This document shows, piece by piece, positions 11,331-17,591 of a stretch of DNA of 64,000 nt. The stretch lies in assembly GCF_030704305.1 (NCBI RefSeq), contig NZ_CP131935.1:4154001-4218000 (forward strand), written 5' to 3'. Each line of letters starts with the position of its first letter. Within the stretch, counting starts at the first letter, position 1. Under the pieces are notes generated by a model that searched no databases, was not told where the DNA came from, and saw only the letters and a list, made by a program, of their open reading frames with translations. The translations under genes and the position numbers were made by a program. The DNA comes from Massilia sp. R2A-15. GTDB lineage: Bacteria > Pseudomonadota > Gammaproteobacteria > Burkholderiales > Burkholderiaceae_D.

Positions 11331-12580
11331 AACTGTTCAACCAAGGCATCCCGCGCGGCTCCGCGATGTCGTATGCGGCGCTGCTGGAAAAGATCGAGAT
11401 CCTGCGTTCGACCTTGCGCTGGTCCACGTCGATGGAGCGGCCCGACATCGAAAAGCTGCTGCGCCAGGCCAACGTGCTGCGCGACGAAGTGATGCAACTG
11501 TCGCACAAGGAACGCTTCGTGCAGGCGGTCAGCGCCGAGCCTGTGCCGGACCTGGCGGCGGGCGAACGCCGGCAAGCGCTGTTGGGCCGCAGTTTCGTGT
11601 TCGAAGGCACCTTCGGCGACAACCCCAAGCTGCTCGACGCGCTCGAAGTCGCGGAGAAGGCGGCTCCGACCGAGCTGCCGGTGCTGATCGACGGCGAGAG
11701 CGGCACCGGCAAGGAGCTGATGGCCAAGGTGATCCACGCCAACGGCTCGCGCGCCGACAAGCCCTACATCTCCGTCAACTGCGGCGCGATTCCCGAAAGC
11801 CTGCTCGAATCCGAACTGTTCGGCCACAAGAAAGGCGCGTTCACGGGCGCGGCGACCGACCGCAAGGGCAAGTTCGAAAGCGCGCACCACGGCACGATTT
11901 TTCTCGACGAAATCGGCGAACTTCCGCTGCCCGGACAGGTCAAGCTGCTGCGGGTGCTGCAGTCGCACGAGATCCAGCGCGTGGGGTCGGACGAAACCAC
12001 GCTGGTCGATACGCGCATCGTGGCGGCGACCAACAAGAACCTGCGCAAGCTGATCGAGGAAGGACTGTTCCGCGAAGACTTGTTCTATCGCCTCAGCGTG
12101 ATCCAGCTGACCTTGCCGCCGCTGCGCGAACGCCGCGACGAGATACCGCTCTTGATTTCCTGGTACGCGGACGAATCGGCGGAAGAGCTCAAGCGCCGGC
12201 CGGTGAAGATGACGGCCAAGCTGCGCGATTTCCTGCTGAACTATTCATACCCCGGCAACATCCGCGAGCTGCGCAACCTGCTGTACCGGATCTCGTGCCT
12301 GGCGGGCGAGACGGCCGACCTGGCGCATCTGCCGGAAGACATCCGGCCCGCGGCGCCGGCTGCGCGCGGCAAGGCGGCGCCGGCGGCGGCGATGTCGATG
12401 AGCGACGCGAAGCGGGTGGCCAGCGACGAAGCCGAGCGCGCGTATCTCGAACGTGGTCTGCAGGAAGTGGGCGGCACGGTGGCCGAGCTGGCGCGGCGCT
12501 GGGACATGAACCGCTCGCATTTGCAGATCCTGCTGAAAAAGCACGGCCTGCACTCGAAGGATTTCCGCAAAGACGCCTGA
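11327..12580 (+). CDS. Sigma-54-dependent transcriptional activator (AAA+ enhancer-binding protein)
   Basis: The start codon overlaps the transporter stop (ATGA), giving 417 residues; the longer upstream frame is a shadow of the transporter gene. A short N-terminal region (about 1-95) lacks a response-regulator receiver domain. The central AAA+ domain has Walker A GESGTGKE (about 123-130), an intact sigma-54 contact loop GAFTGA (about 171-176) and Walker B GTIFLDEIGE. The C-terminus is a Fis-type helix-turn-helix (ELARRWDMNRSHLQILLKKHG). Activators of this type remodel sigma-54 polymerase at -24/-12 promoters. Three such promoters precede the peptide operons of the same locus, which are the obvious targets. 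The input signal is not evident. Confidence 0.93.
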   Translation: MKLFNQGIPRGSAMSYAALLEKIEILRSTLRWSTSMERPDIEKLLRQANVLRDEVMQLSHKERFVQAVSAEPVPDLAAGERRQALLGRSFVFEGTFGDNPKLLDALEVAEKAAPTELPVLIDGESGTGKELMAKVIHANGSRADKPYISVNCGAIPESLLESELFGHKKGAFTGAATDRKGKFESAHHGTIFLDEIGELPLPGQVKLLRVLQSHEIQRVGSDETTLVDTRIVAATNKNLRKLIEEGLFREDLFYRLSVIQLTLPPLRERRDEIPLLISWYADESAEELKRRPVKMTAKLRDFLLNYSYPGNIRELRNLLYRISCLAGETADLAHLPEDIRPAAPAARGKAAPAAAMSMSDAKRVASDEAERAYLERGLQEVGGTVAELARRWDMNRSHLQILLKKHGLHSKDFRKDA

Positions 12581-12596
12581 GTTGGCGTAAAGACCG

Positions 12597-13006
12597 TCGT
12601 TCCTTCGCAGGCAGGAACCCATGCTGAGCGTGCGGCCAGCGCTAACCAACACGCGTCAGGGGTATGACGGGGGCGCCGAGCACCGCGGGTTCAGACCCAA
12701 GTTCAGCAAACTATGATCTGTCGTTCCTGCGCGGGCAGGAACCCATGCTGAGCGCGACGGGCCGAATCAAATGGCGCGTCAGGGGTATGACGGGGCGCCG
12801 AGCACCGCGGGGTCAGACCCAAGTTCAGAAAACTATGATCTGTCGTTCCTGCGAAGGCAGGAACCCATGCTGAGCGTGCGGCCAGCGCTAACCAACACGC
12901 GTCAGGGGTATGACGGGGGCGCCGAGCACCGCGGGGTCAGACCCAAGTTCAGCAAACGATGATCAGTCGTTCCTGCGCAGGCAGGAACCCATGCTGAGCG
13001 TGCGGT
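12597..13006. repeat. Tandem array, about 122-124 bp unit, 3 full copies plus part of a fourth
   Basis: Copies start at 12597, 12721, 12843 and 12967. Each begins with half a family-B palindrome (tcgttcctgcgcaggcagg), then the phrase cccatgctgagcg, a variable block, and a family-A-like fragment (ccgcggggtcagaccc). The array fills most of the non-coding stretch between the activator gene and the convergent phosphatase gene. I see no gene in 12581-13106. Confidence 0.9.
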
Positions 13007-13022
13007 AAGTTCCAATAAACAT

Positions 13023-13049
13023 GGGGTCAGGTCCGCAGGACCAGACCCC
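13023..13049. repeat. Family-A palindrome
   Basis: A perfect 27-bp copy between the tandem array and the 3' end of the phosphatase gene. It could terminate either of the converging transcripts. Confidence 0.85.
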
Positions 13050-13106
13050 GACACGCGGCGCTCCTGCATGCTTTTCGCGGCCGCATGCCATCCCGAAACA
13101 GCAGTC

Positions 13107-13865
13107 TCAAAGTGCCGGATTAATCATCGTCTTGTCGCTCGACGCATCATCCGCGCGCACCACCACCACCGAGATGTTATCGCGCCCGCCGTTGGCCAGC
13201 GCCTGCGCCACCAACTCGTCCACCGCGCGGCGGCAGTCGCCCGCCGCCAGCATCTCGGCGATCGCCTGATCCTCCACCGGATTGCTCAGCCCGTCGCTGC
13301 ACAACAAGAACAAATCGCCATCGCGCACCTGCAGCGTGCCGACCTCGTAATCGATCGTATCGGCCGCCCCGAGCGCCCGCGTAATCTGATTCGGCATCGC
13401 CGGCGGCGCATCGAGCCCCGGCGGATGCGCCCGGTACTCCTCCGCCTGGCTATGATCGCGCGTCAACTGCCGCAGCCGGCCATTGCGGTACAGATAAATG
13501 CGGCTATCGCCCGCCCACACGTACGCCGCTTCGGACCCGCTGGCGAGCAGCACCACCACAGTGCTGCCCATCATCGCCACCTTGCGCAGCACCGCTTCAT
13601 CGCGCAGCCGGCGGTTCACCGCGCGCAGCTGATCGCCGGCCGCGGCGGCGAACCGGTCGATATCGCCAGGATCGGCAAGCGCCTGCAGCGCCTCGACCAC
13701 CATGCCGCTGGCGACGTCGCCATACGCGTGCCCGCCCATCCCGTCTGCCACCGCCCACACGCCGCGCTCGCCCATTTCCAGCAGCGCGTCCTCATTGCGG
13801 CTGCGCACCAGCCCGATGTCCGTGCGCGCCGCCGACGTCCAGCGCAATTGTGCCTGGGCGGTCAT
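13107..13865 (-). CDS. PP2C-family protein Ser/Thr phosphatase
   Basis: This 252-residue protein shows the PPM/PP2C metal-site motifs RSRNEDALLE, VADGMGGHAYGD, SRIYLYRNG (in WAGDSRIYLY), LLCSDGLS and GRDNISVVVV. Such enzymes remove phosphate from Ser/Thr with two Mn/Mg ions. There is no membrane segment. Its ATG overlaps the stop of the preceding double-glycine peptide gene by 4 bp, so it is translated as the last gene of a peptide operon with a sigma-54 element at its head. The natural substrate is the locus kinase and its FHA-bound targets; that pairing parallels PppA with PpkA and is inferred. Confidence 0.95.
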   Translation of the reverse strand: MTAQAQLRWTSAARTDIGLVRSRNEDALLEMGERGVWAVADGMGGHAYGDVASGMVVEALQALADPGDIDRFAAAAGDQLRAVNRRLRDEAVLRKVAMMGSTVVVLLASGSEAAYVWAGDSRIYLYRNGRLRQLTRDHSQAEEYRAHPPGLDAPPAMPNQITRALGAADTIDYEVGTLQVRDGDLFLLCSDGLSNPVEDQAIAEMLAAGDCRRAVDELVAQALANGGRDNISVVVVRADDASSDKTMINPAL

Positions 13866-14140
13866 TGCAGCCGATTGTTCACGCTGCCTTCATCGACCGT
13901 GACCGCGATGTTCGAATTCGGCCCGGAGTTGTTCACGTTGACCATCTGATACTGATTGATCATCTGGTCCGCGTAGTTATTGGTCTGGTAGAAGTTGATC
14001 ACTTGCGGCTGCGACCGCAGAGTGGACGGAACCGCCATCCAGCCATAAATCCAGTTCGCCGCCCCGCCCCGCACCTGCGCCAGCGCCTTTCGGTCCAGCT
14101 CGCGATTGACGGAAAGGTCTGTGATCGTAATGGTAGCCAT
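13862..14140 (-). CDS. Double-glycine leader peptide, class 3 (92 aa)
   Basis: The leader begins MATITITDLSVNRELD and ends ALAQVRGG at residues 25-26, matching the double-glycine leaders of its neighbours (hydrophobic-acidic DL...ELDR...GG). The predicted 66-residue core starts AANWIYGWM, is rich in Asn and Gln (TNNYADQMINQYQMVN), and has no Cys. A good ribosome site (gaggag) precedes the ATG. The core does not align with the other two peptide classes except in composition. The stop overlaps the phosphatase start. Likely exported and processed by the C39 transporter of the locus. Confidence 0.88.
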   Translation of the reverse strand: MATITITDLSVNRELDRKALAQVRGGAANWIYGWMAVPSTLRSQPQVINFYQTNNYADQMINQYQMVNVNNSGPNSNIAVTVDEGSVNNRLQ

Positions 14141-14194
14141 GATTGCGTCTCCTCGACACGTCGGAAAAGAGAGGCCTGTGCAGGCCTCCCTAGT

Positions 14195-14461
14195 TTAGAA
14201 CATCTTTGGAATGACCGCGTTGTTGAATCCAGTCTGCGCGACCGCCAGGTCAACGTGCGGCCCGCTGAAGCCGGCGCCGATCGTGCCATTGTTATTGAGC
14301 ACGTTGACGTCGACGTCCTGCACCTGGATGAGAGTCTGGTTCACGTTCAGGTTCATGTTGACGTCGGAACCCCAGGCCATGTGGCCGCCGTGCACCGCCG
14401 ACATCGCACGCGCGTCGAGGTCTGTGCTGCACGACAGGTCGTTGAGGGAAATGGAGGACAT
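14195..14461 (-). CDS. Double-glycine leader peptide, class 2 (88 aa, VHGG variant)
   Basis: The leader MSSISLNDLSCSTDLDARAM ends SAVHGG, with His at the position where the other leaders have Arg. The core has alternating polar/aliphatic runs (VNMNLNVNQ, VDVNVLNNNGTIGAGF) that match the two near-identical class-2 peptides at 15382 and 16373. There is no Cys in the core. A ribosome site (ggggag) precedes the ATG, and the gene follows the class-1 peptide by 15 bp, so the two are co-transcribed. Confidence 0.88.
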   Translation of the reverse strand: MSSISLNDLSCSTDLDARAMSAVHGGHMAWGSDVNMNLNVNQTLIQVQDVDVNVLNNNGTIGAGFSGPHVDLAVAQTGFNNAVIPKMF

Positions 14462-14476
14462 GTCCGTTCTCCCCGC

Positions 14477-14752
14477 TTAGTACTGCACGATGTTGTTCTG
14501 GCCGAACTGCTCGGTCGTGTTGACCGCGCTGACGTCGCTGACGAAGGCCGAGCCGTCGGCGGTGCCGTTGAACACGCTCTGTCCCTGCATCAGGTTCTGG
14601 ATGCCGTGGATCGACGAGTCGTAGCTTGGCGTGTACGAGATGTTGCCGACCGAGTACACCGGTGCGGCCATGTGACCGCCGCGAACTGCCGACATTGCGG
14701 CGCGGTCGAGTTGTTCGGTGCGGGCCAGGTCTTTGATGGTCAGTGCTTTCAT
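14477..14752 (-). CDS. Double-glycine leader peptide, class 1 (91 aa)
   Basis: The start was placed at 14752 because aggag stands 7 bp upstream and the paralogues begin identically (MKALTIKDLARTE); the frame is open further upstream into the promoter. The leader ends SAVRGG. The core shares the class-1 pattern Y-x-VG-N/D, Y-x-P-x-YDSSI, QN..Q.Q, DGSAFV and the C-terminal QFGQNNIV. No Cys is present. It is first in the operon with 14195, 13862 and the phosphatase, 63 bp behind a sigma-54 element. Confidence 0.9.
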   Translation of the reverse strand: MKALTIKDLARTEQLDRAAMSAVRGGHMAAPVYSVGNISYTPSYDSSIHGIQNLMQGQSVFNGTADGSAFVSDVSAVNTTEQFGQNNIVQY

Positions 14753-14814
14753 GATGATTCTCCTAGAGTAGTGGTTGGTTGGTTGAGGCATTTCGATGCG
14801 CTCGATCTCTATAT

Positions 14815-14830
14815 AGCGAAAGCCGTGCCA
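14815..14830 (-). promoter_or_regulatory. Sigma-54 (-24/-12) promoter of the peptide-phosphatase operon
   Basis: On the minus strand the site reads TGGCACG-N4-TCGCT, close to the RpoN consensus TGGCACG-N4-TTGCW with GG and GC at the required spacing. It lies 63 bp before the start of the first peptide gene. The same element recurs at two other peptide operons. Confidence 0.8.
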
Positions 14831-14847
14831 GCACCCCGACCAAGGCG

Positions 14848-14860
14848 TAAGTCATTGAAT
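14848..14860 (-). promoter_or_regulatory. IHF-like site upstream of sigma-54 promoter
   Basis: The minus-strand sequence ATTCAATGACTTA matches 12 of 13 positions of the IHF consensus WATCAANNNNTTR. It is 18 bp upstream of the -24 element, and the same block occurs at the other two sigma-54 sites. IHF commonly bends DNA between enhancer and sigma-54 promoter. Confidence 0.45.
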
Positions 14861-14912
14861 TCATTAGTTTTTGCGAGTTCCTTAACTGACCAGGAAGATG
14901 GTTCTGACCAAA

Positions 14913-14947
14913 CAGTTCGCGGCGTCTCGTTCGGCGCCGCCCAACAT
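14913..14947 (-). promoter_or_regulatory. Candidate enhancer (activator-binding) block
   Basis: A block with cagtt-N10-cgttcggcgcc and cccaaca is conserved at 16151-16185 at exactly the same distance (83 bp) from the -24 element, with a weaker version near 17492. Position and conservation fit an upstream activator site. No protein binding is demonstrated by sequence alone. Confidence 0.35.
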
Positions 14948-15003
14948 CTCGGGGTAGGTTCGCCGGGGCGACGGGAAGACCGCGTCCCCATTTTTGAACG
15001 GAC

Positions 15004-15034
15004 GAAAAAAAACCGCCCGGCGCAAACCAGGCGG
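15004..15034 (-). terminator. Rho-independent terminator after peptide gene 15055-15246
   Basis: Read on the minus strand, a GC-rich hairpin (ccgcctgg / ccgggcgg, one mismatch) is followed by eight T residues. It lies 21 bp behind the stop codon. Confidence 0.8.
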
Positions 15035-15054
15035 CTTCTCGTGACAAACACAAA

Positions 15055-15246
15055 CTACTTCTTCGGCTCTGCCTGCGGAAACGTCGGCGCCCTGCGCGCC
15101 AGGTCGACGATCCTCACTCCGCGCGCCGGCTCGCGCCTCACGGCGCCACCCGCCGAGCGCATCCTCGACCCGCCCGCAATCGCCAGCATCGCGCGCCGGT
15201 CCAGTTCGACGTTCTCCGCCAAATCCTTGATAACGATAATTCCCAT
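15055..15246 (-). CDS. Double-glycine leader peptide, class 4: short basic core (63 aa)
   Basis: The start at 15246 is set by a strong ggaggg site and by the leader MGIIVIKDLAENVELDRRAM, which aligns with its neighbours and ends LAIAGG. The 37-residue core (SRMRSAGGAVRREPARG...) is Arg/Pro-rich and lacks the Asn-rich patterns of the others. It is either a distinct cationic product or a leader joined to a degenerated core. A second GG pair lies seven residues into the core. It sits behind the terminator hairpin at 15279-15310 and ahead of its own terminator. Confidence 0.75.
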   Translation of the reverse strand: MGIIVIKDLAENVELDRRAMLAIAGGSRMRSAGGAVRREPARGVRIVDLARRAPTFPQAEPKK

Positions 15247-15278
15247 GATCCCTCCTTCGCAACCGTGATGAAAATGGC

Positions 15279-15310
15279 CCAGCCCAGCCATCTGCAAATG
15301 GCTGGGCTGG
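15279..15310 (-). terminator. Hairpin terminator behind peptide gene 15382-15639
   Basis: A perfect 13-bp stem (ccagcccagccat / atggctgggctgg) with loop ctgcaa is followed on the minus strand by ccattttc. The same hairpin is found behind the paralogous peptide gene at 16373, so it moved with the gene when it duplicated. Confidence 0.75.
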
Positions 15311-15381
15311 ACCGGCTGAGGACTTCGGTCAGTTGACATGGTAGCCCTCCTTTCGTTGGAAAGCAGCGCGCACGCCAGACA

Positions 15382-15639
15382 TCAGGCGGGTGCGCCTCCG
15401 TGGCTGGCCTGCCAGGTATCGGCGGCCGCGTTCATGTCCGCCCCGCCGAAGTTGGCGCCGATGACGGCATTGTTGTTAAGGACGTTGACGCCAACCTGCT
15501 GGAACTGCAGGAACTGCTGGTTGAGCGAAACATTCACGTTCACGTCCGGCACGATGCCGCTGCCGCCGCGCACGGATGACATCGCGGCGTTGTCCAATAC
15601 CGAGCGGTGCGACAGGTCTTGAATCTGAATCGATGACAT
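15382..15639 (-). CDS. Double-glycine leader peptide, class 2 (85 aa, copy 1)
   Basis: The start MSSIQIQDLSHRSVLD is preceded by aggag and ends its leader at SSVRGG. The 59-residue core holds VNVNVSLNQQ, FLQFQQVGVNVLNNN and IGANFGG, an alternating beta-prone pattern, and ends QASHGGAPA. It differs from the copy at 16373-16630 in only three residues. No Cys is present. It is the second gene of the operon started by 15703-15987 and ends in a strong hairpin. Confidence 0.9.
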   Translation of the reverse strand: MSSIQIQDLSHRSVLDNAAMSSVRGGSGIVPDVNVNVSLNQQFLQFQQVGVNVLNNNAVIGANFGGADMNAAADTWQASHGGAPA

Positions 15640-15702
15640 AAGGTTCTCCTTGCGTGTTGATGGTCGATGGAGGCCAGCGGTCGCGGCCTCCATCGCTGCG
15701 GA

Positions 15703-15987
15703 TCAGTGCGAGCCGCCGGAGATGATGTTGTTCTGGCCGAACTGGGTCGTGGTGTTGTGCGCGTCCACGTTGTCCACGAAGGCCGAACCGTCCACAGTGC
15801 TGTTGAATACGCTCTGGAACTGGGTCATGTTCTGCGTCGCGACGATCGACGAATCGTACGAAGGGGCGTAGTTCACGTTGCCGACGTCGTACGACGGCCA
15901 GCCCAGCGTGCCGCCGCGTACGGATGCCATTGCGGTGCGATCGAGTTCTTCGGTGCGGGCCAGATCTTTGATGGTCAGTGCTTTCAT
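15703..15987 (-). CDS. Double-glycine leader peptide, class 1 (94 aa)
   Basis: The start at 15987 (MKALTIKDLARTEELD) has aggag upstream; 14 extra codons are open 5' but are not conserved. The leader ends ASVRGG. The core (TLGWPSYDVGNVNYAPSYD...) contains YDSSI, QNMTQFQ, DGSAFVDNV and QFGQNNII. It is nearly identical to 16695-16973 from YDVGNV onward. It is first behind the second sigma-54 element, at a distance of 66 bp. Confidence 0.9.
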   Translation of the reverse strand: MKALTIKDLARTEELDRTAMASVRGGTLGWPSYDVGNVNYAPSYDSSIVATQNMTQFQSVFNSTVDGSAFVDNVDAHNTTTQFGQNNIISGGSH

Positions 15988-16052
15988 GATGATTCTCCTG
16001 ATAGATAAAGGTTGGATTGGTTGAGGCATTTCGTTGCGCTCAATGTCTATAT

Positions 16053-16068
16053 AGCGAAAGGCGTGCCA
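16053..16068 (-). promoter_or_regulatory. Sigma-54 promoter of the second peptide operon
   Basis: The minus strand reads TGGCACG-N4-TCGCT, identical in conserved positions to the site at 14815, 66 bp upstream of the first start codon. Confidence 0.8.
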
Positions 16069-16085
16069 GCCAATGCCGTGCGACC

Positions 16086-16098
16086 TAAGTCGTTGAAT
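16086..16098 (-). promoter_or_regulatory. IHF-like site
   Basis: The minus strand ATTCAACGACTTA matches the IHF consensus at 12 of 13 positions and is 18 bp upstream of the -24 element, the same spacing as at 14848. Confidence 0.45.
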
Positions 16099-16150
16099 CT
16101 TATGCGTTTTGCGAGTTCGCTATGGCACGCACCAGGTGGGTTCACACAAC

Positions 16151-16185
16151 CAGTTCGGAGAGACGTGTTCGGCGCCTCCCAACAC
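16151..16185 (-). promoter_or_regulatory. Candidate enhancer block
   Basis: This copy of the cagtt-N10-tgttcggcgcc block is 83 bp from the -24 element, as at 14913. It is a putative binding site for the locus activator. Confidence 0.35.
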
Positions 16186-16206
16186 TCATGCGTCGCGGCC
16201 CAAGAT

Positions 16207-16246
16207 GGGGTCAGGTCCGCCGGAGCGACGGGGACGCCGAGTCCCC
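16207..16246. repeat. Family-A palindrome, long variant
   Basis: This variant continues from ggggtcaggtccgccgg into a second small hairpin (cggggacgccgagtcccc). It lies between the second sigma-54 control region and the terminator of the third peptide operon. Confidence 0.8.
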
Positions 16247-16308
16247 GGGTTTGCCGGCGGCAGATGAACTTGCAGCCGTCGGGCCTCGTCCACATTGATG
16301 ACGAAAAT

Positions 16309-16346
16309 GGTCCAGCCCAGCCATCTGCAAATGGCTGGGCTGGACC
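16309..16346 (-). terminator. Hairpin terminator behind peptide gene 16373-16630
   Basis: A perfect 16-bp stem (ggtccagcccagccat and its complement) with loop ctgcaa is followed on the minus strand by attttc. It is the longer twin of the hairpin at 15279. Confidence 0.78.
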
Positions 16347-16372
16347 GCTTCGGAATGGAATGGCGGGGCCGC

Positions 16373-16630
16373 TCAGGCTGGCGCGCCTCCGTGGCTGGCC
16401 TGCCAGGTATCGGCGGCCGCGTTCATGTCCGCCCCGCCGAAGTTGGCGCCGATGACGGCATTGTTGTTGAGGACGTTCACGCCAACCTGCTGGAACTGCA
16501 GGAACTGCTGGTTGAGCGAAACATTGACGTTCACGTCCGGCACGATGCTGCTGCCGCCGCGAACGGATGACATCGCGGCGTTGTCCAACATCGTGCGGTG
16601 CGACAGGTCTTGAATCTGAATCGATGACAT
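16373..16630 (-). CDS. Double-glycine leader peptide, class 2 (85 aa, copy 2)
   Basis: It is the near-identical paralogue of 15382-15639: the leader has TMLD instead of SVLD and the core begins SSIVP instead of SGIVP. The ribosome site (aggag) and downstream hairpin are shared as well. The core again has VNVNVSLNQQ and VGVNVLNNN and no Cys. It is the third gene of the operon that begins at 17293. Confidence 0.9.
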   Translation of the reverse strand: MSSIQIQDLSHRTMLDNAAMSSVRGGSSIVPDVNVNVSLNQQFLQFQQVGVNVLNNNAVIGANFGGADMNAAADTWQASHGGAPA

Positions 16631-16694
16631 AAGGTTCTCCTTGCGTGTCGAAGGGTCGATGGAGGCCAGCGGTCGCGGCCTCCATCGCTGCGGA

Positions 16695-16973
16695 TCAGTT
16701 CGAGCCGGAGATGATGTTGTTCTGGCCGAACTGGGTCGTGGTGTTGTGCGCGTCCACGTTGTCCACGAAGGCCGAACCGTCCGCAGTGCCGTTGAACACG
16801 CTCTGGAACTGGGTCATGTTCTGCGTCGCGACGATCGACGAGTCGTAGTGCGGCGCGTAGTTCACGTTGCCGACGTCGTACATGGGCCAGCCCATGCCGC
16901 CGCGCACGGCAGCCATTGCGTTGCGATCGAGTTCTTCGGTGCGGGCCAGGTCTTTGATGGACAAGGTTTTCAT
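16695..16973 (-). CDS. Double-glycine leader peptide, class 1 (92 aa)
   Basis: The start at 16973 has aggag upstream and opens MKTLSIKDLARTEELD; the leader ends AAVRGG. The core MGWPMYDVGNVNYAPHYD continues with the conserved YDSSI, QNMTQFQ, DGSAFVDNV and QFGQNNII. It is closest to the peptide at 15703, so genes 16695 and 16373 form a duplicate of the 15703-15382 pair. It follows 17015-17293 by 41 bp. Confidence 0.9.
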   Translation of the reverse strand: MKTLSIKDLARTEELDRNAMAAVRGGMGWPMYDVGNVNYAPHYDSSIVATQNMTQFQSVFNGTADGSAFVDNVDAHNTTTQFGQNNIISGSN

Positions 16974-17014
16974 GGTGATTCTCCTAAATGAAAGTAAATG
17001 AGTGATGGATGCGA

Positions 17015-17293
17015 TTAGTGGCTGGACACGATGTTGTTCTGGCCGAACTGGTCGTTGGTGTTGGTGGCCGAGACATTGTCGACGAATGCCGAACCGTCGA
17101 CCGTCGAGTTGAACGCTTGCTGCCCCTGGAACAGGTTCTGCACGCCGACGATCGACGAATCGTACGAAGGCGCATACGAGATGTCGCCGACTTTGTAGGT
17201 GGGCATCTGCATGTGGCCGCCGCGCACGACGGACATTGCGCCGCGGTCGAGTTCTTCGGTACGGGCCAGGTCTTTGATGGTCAGAGCTTTCAT
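17015..17293 (-). CDS. Double-glycine leader peptide, class 1 (92 aa), first gene of third operon
   Basis: The start at 17293 (MKALTIKDLARTEELDRGAM) has aggag upstream; the upstream extension of the frame crosses the promoter and is rejected. The leader ends SVVRGG. The core HMQMPTYKVGDISYAPSYD carries YDSSI, QNLFQGQ, DGSAFVDNV and QFGQNNIV, with no Cys. It lies 68 bp behind the third sigma-54 element and is divergent from the kinase gene. Confidence 0.9.
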   Translation of the reverse strand: MKALTIKDLARTEELDRGAMSVVRGGHMQMPTYKVGDISYAPSYDSSIVGVQNLFQGQQAFNSTVDGSAFVDNVSATNTNDQFGQNNIVSSH

Positions 17294-17360
17294 GGTGTTT
17301 CTCCTTGATGATCGGTTGGTTTGGAAAGTGAGGCATTTCGTTTGCGCTCGATGGACATAT

Positions 17361-17376
17361 AGCGAGATGCGTGCCA
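17361..17376 (-). promoter_or_regulatory. Sigma-54 promoter of the third peptide operon
   Basis: The minus strand reads TGGCACG-N4-TCGCT, 68 bp upstream of the start at 17293. The flanking 30 bp toward the gene (ccatcgagcgcaaacgaaat) also resemble the other two promoters. Confidence 0.8.
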
Positions 17377-17404
17377 GGTCCCGCACGGGGCGCGCAGCAT
17401 CGCA

Positions 17405-17417
17405 TAAGCCATTGAAT
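17405..17417 (-). promoter_or_regulatory. IHF-like site
   Basis: The minus strand ATTCAATGGCTTA matches the IHF consensus at 12 of 13 positions. It is 29 bp upstream of the -24 element, which is 11 bp (about one helical turn) further than at the other two promoters. Confidence 0.42.
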
Positions 17418-17591
17418 TTAAAGCGAAGTATCGGACCGGCATTGCAAGAAGAAACAGCACGCGGGAACCATCGGTGGTGGGCCGTATCCAACAGTTTTAA
17501 GGGGTGTGTTTGCGGCGTGCCGACATGCAGCCGCGCATGATGCGCCCGGCTTGATGATCGTATATTTAGTGCTACGCTCAAACCGTAGGGA

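Noticed and set aside
12664..12962. Small frames in the tandem array between the activator and phosphatase genes
   Set aside because: They are translations of the palindromic repeat units and have no ribosome sites.
14763..15262. Frames in the control region between peptide genes 14477 and 15055
   Set aside because: They cross the sigma-54 control region and a terminator, differ in frame from any peptide leader, and lack ribosome sites.
13862..17293. Classical modified RiPP or disulphide bacteriocin cluster
   Set aside because: Peptide cores have no Cys, and no modification or immunity enzyme is encoded nearby.
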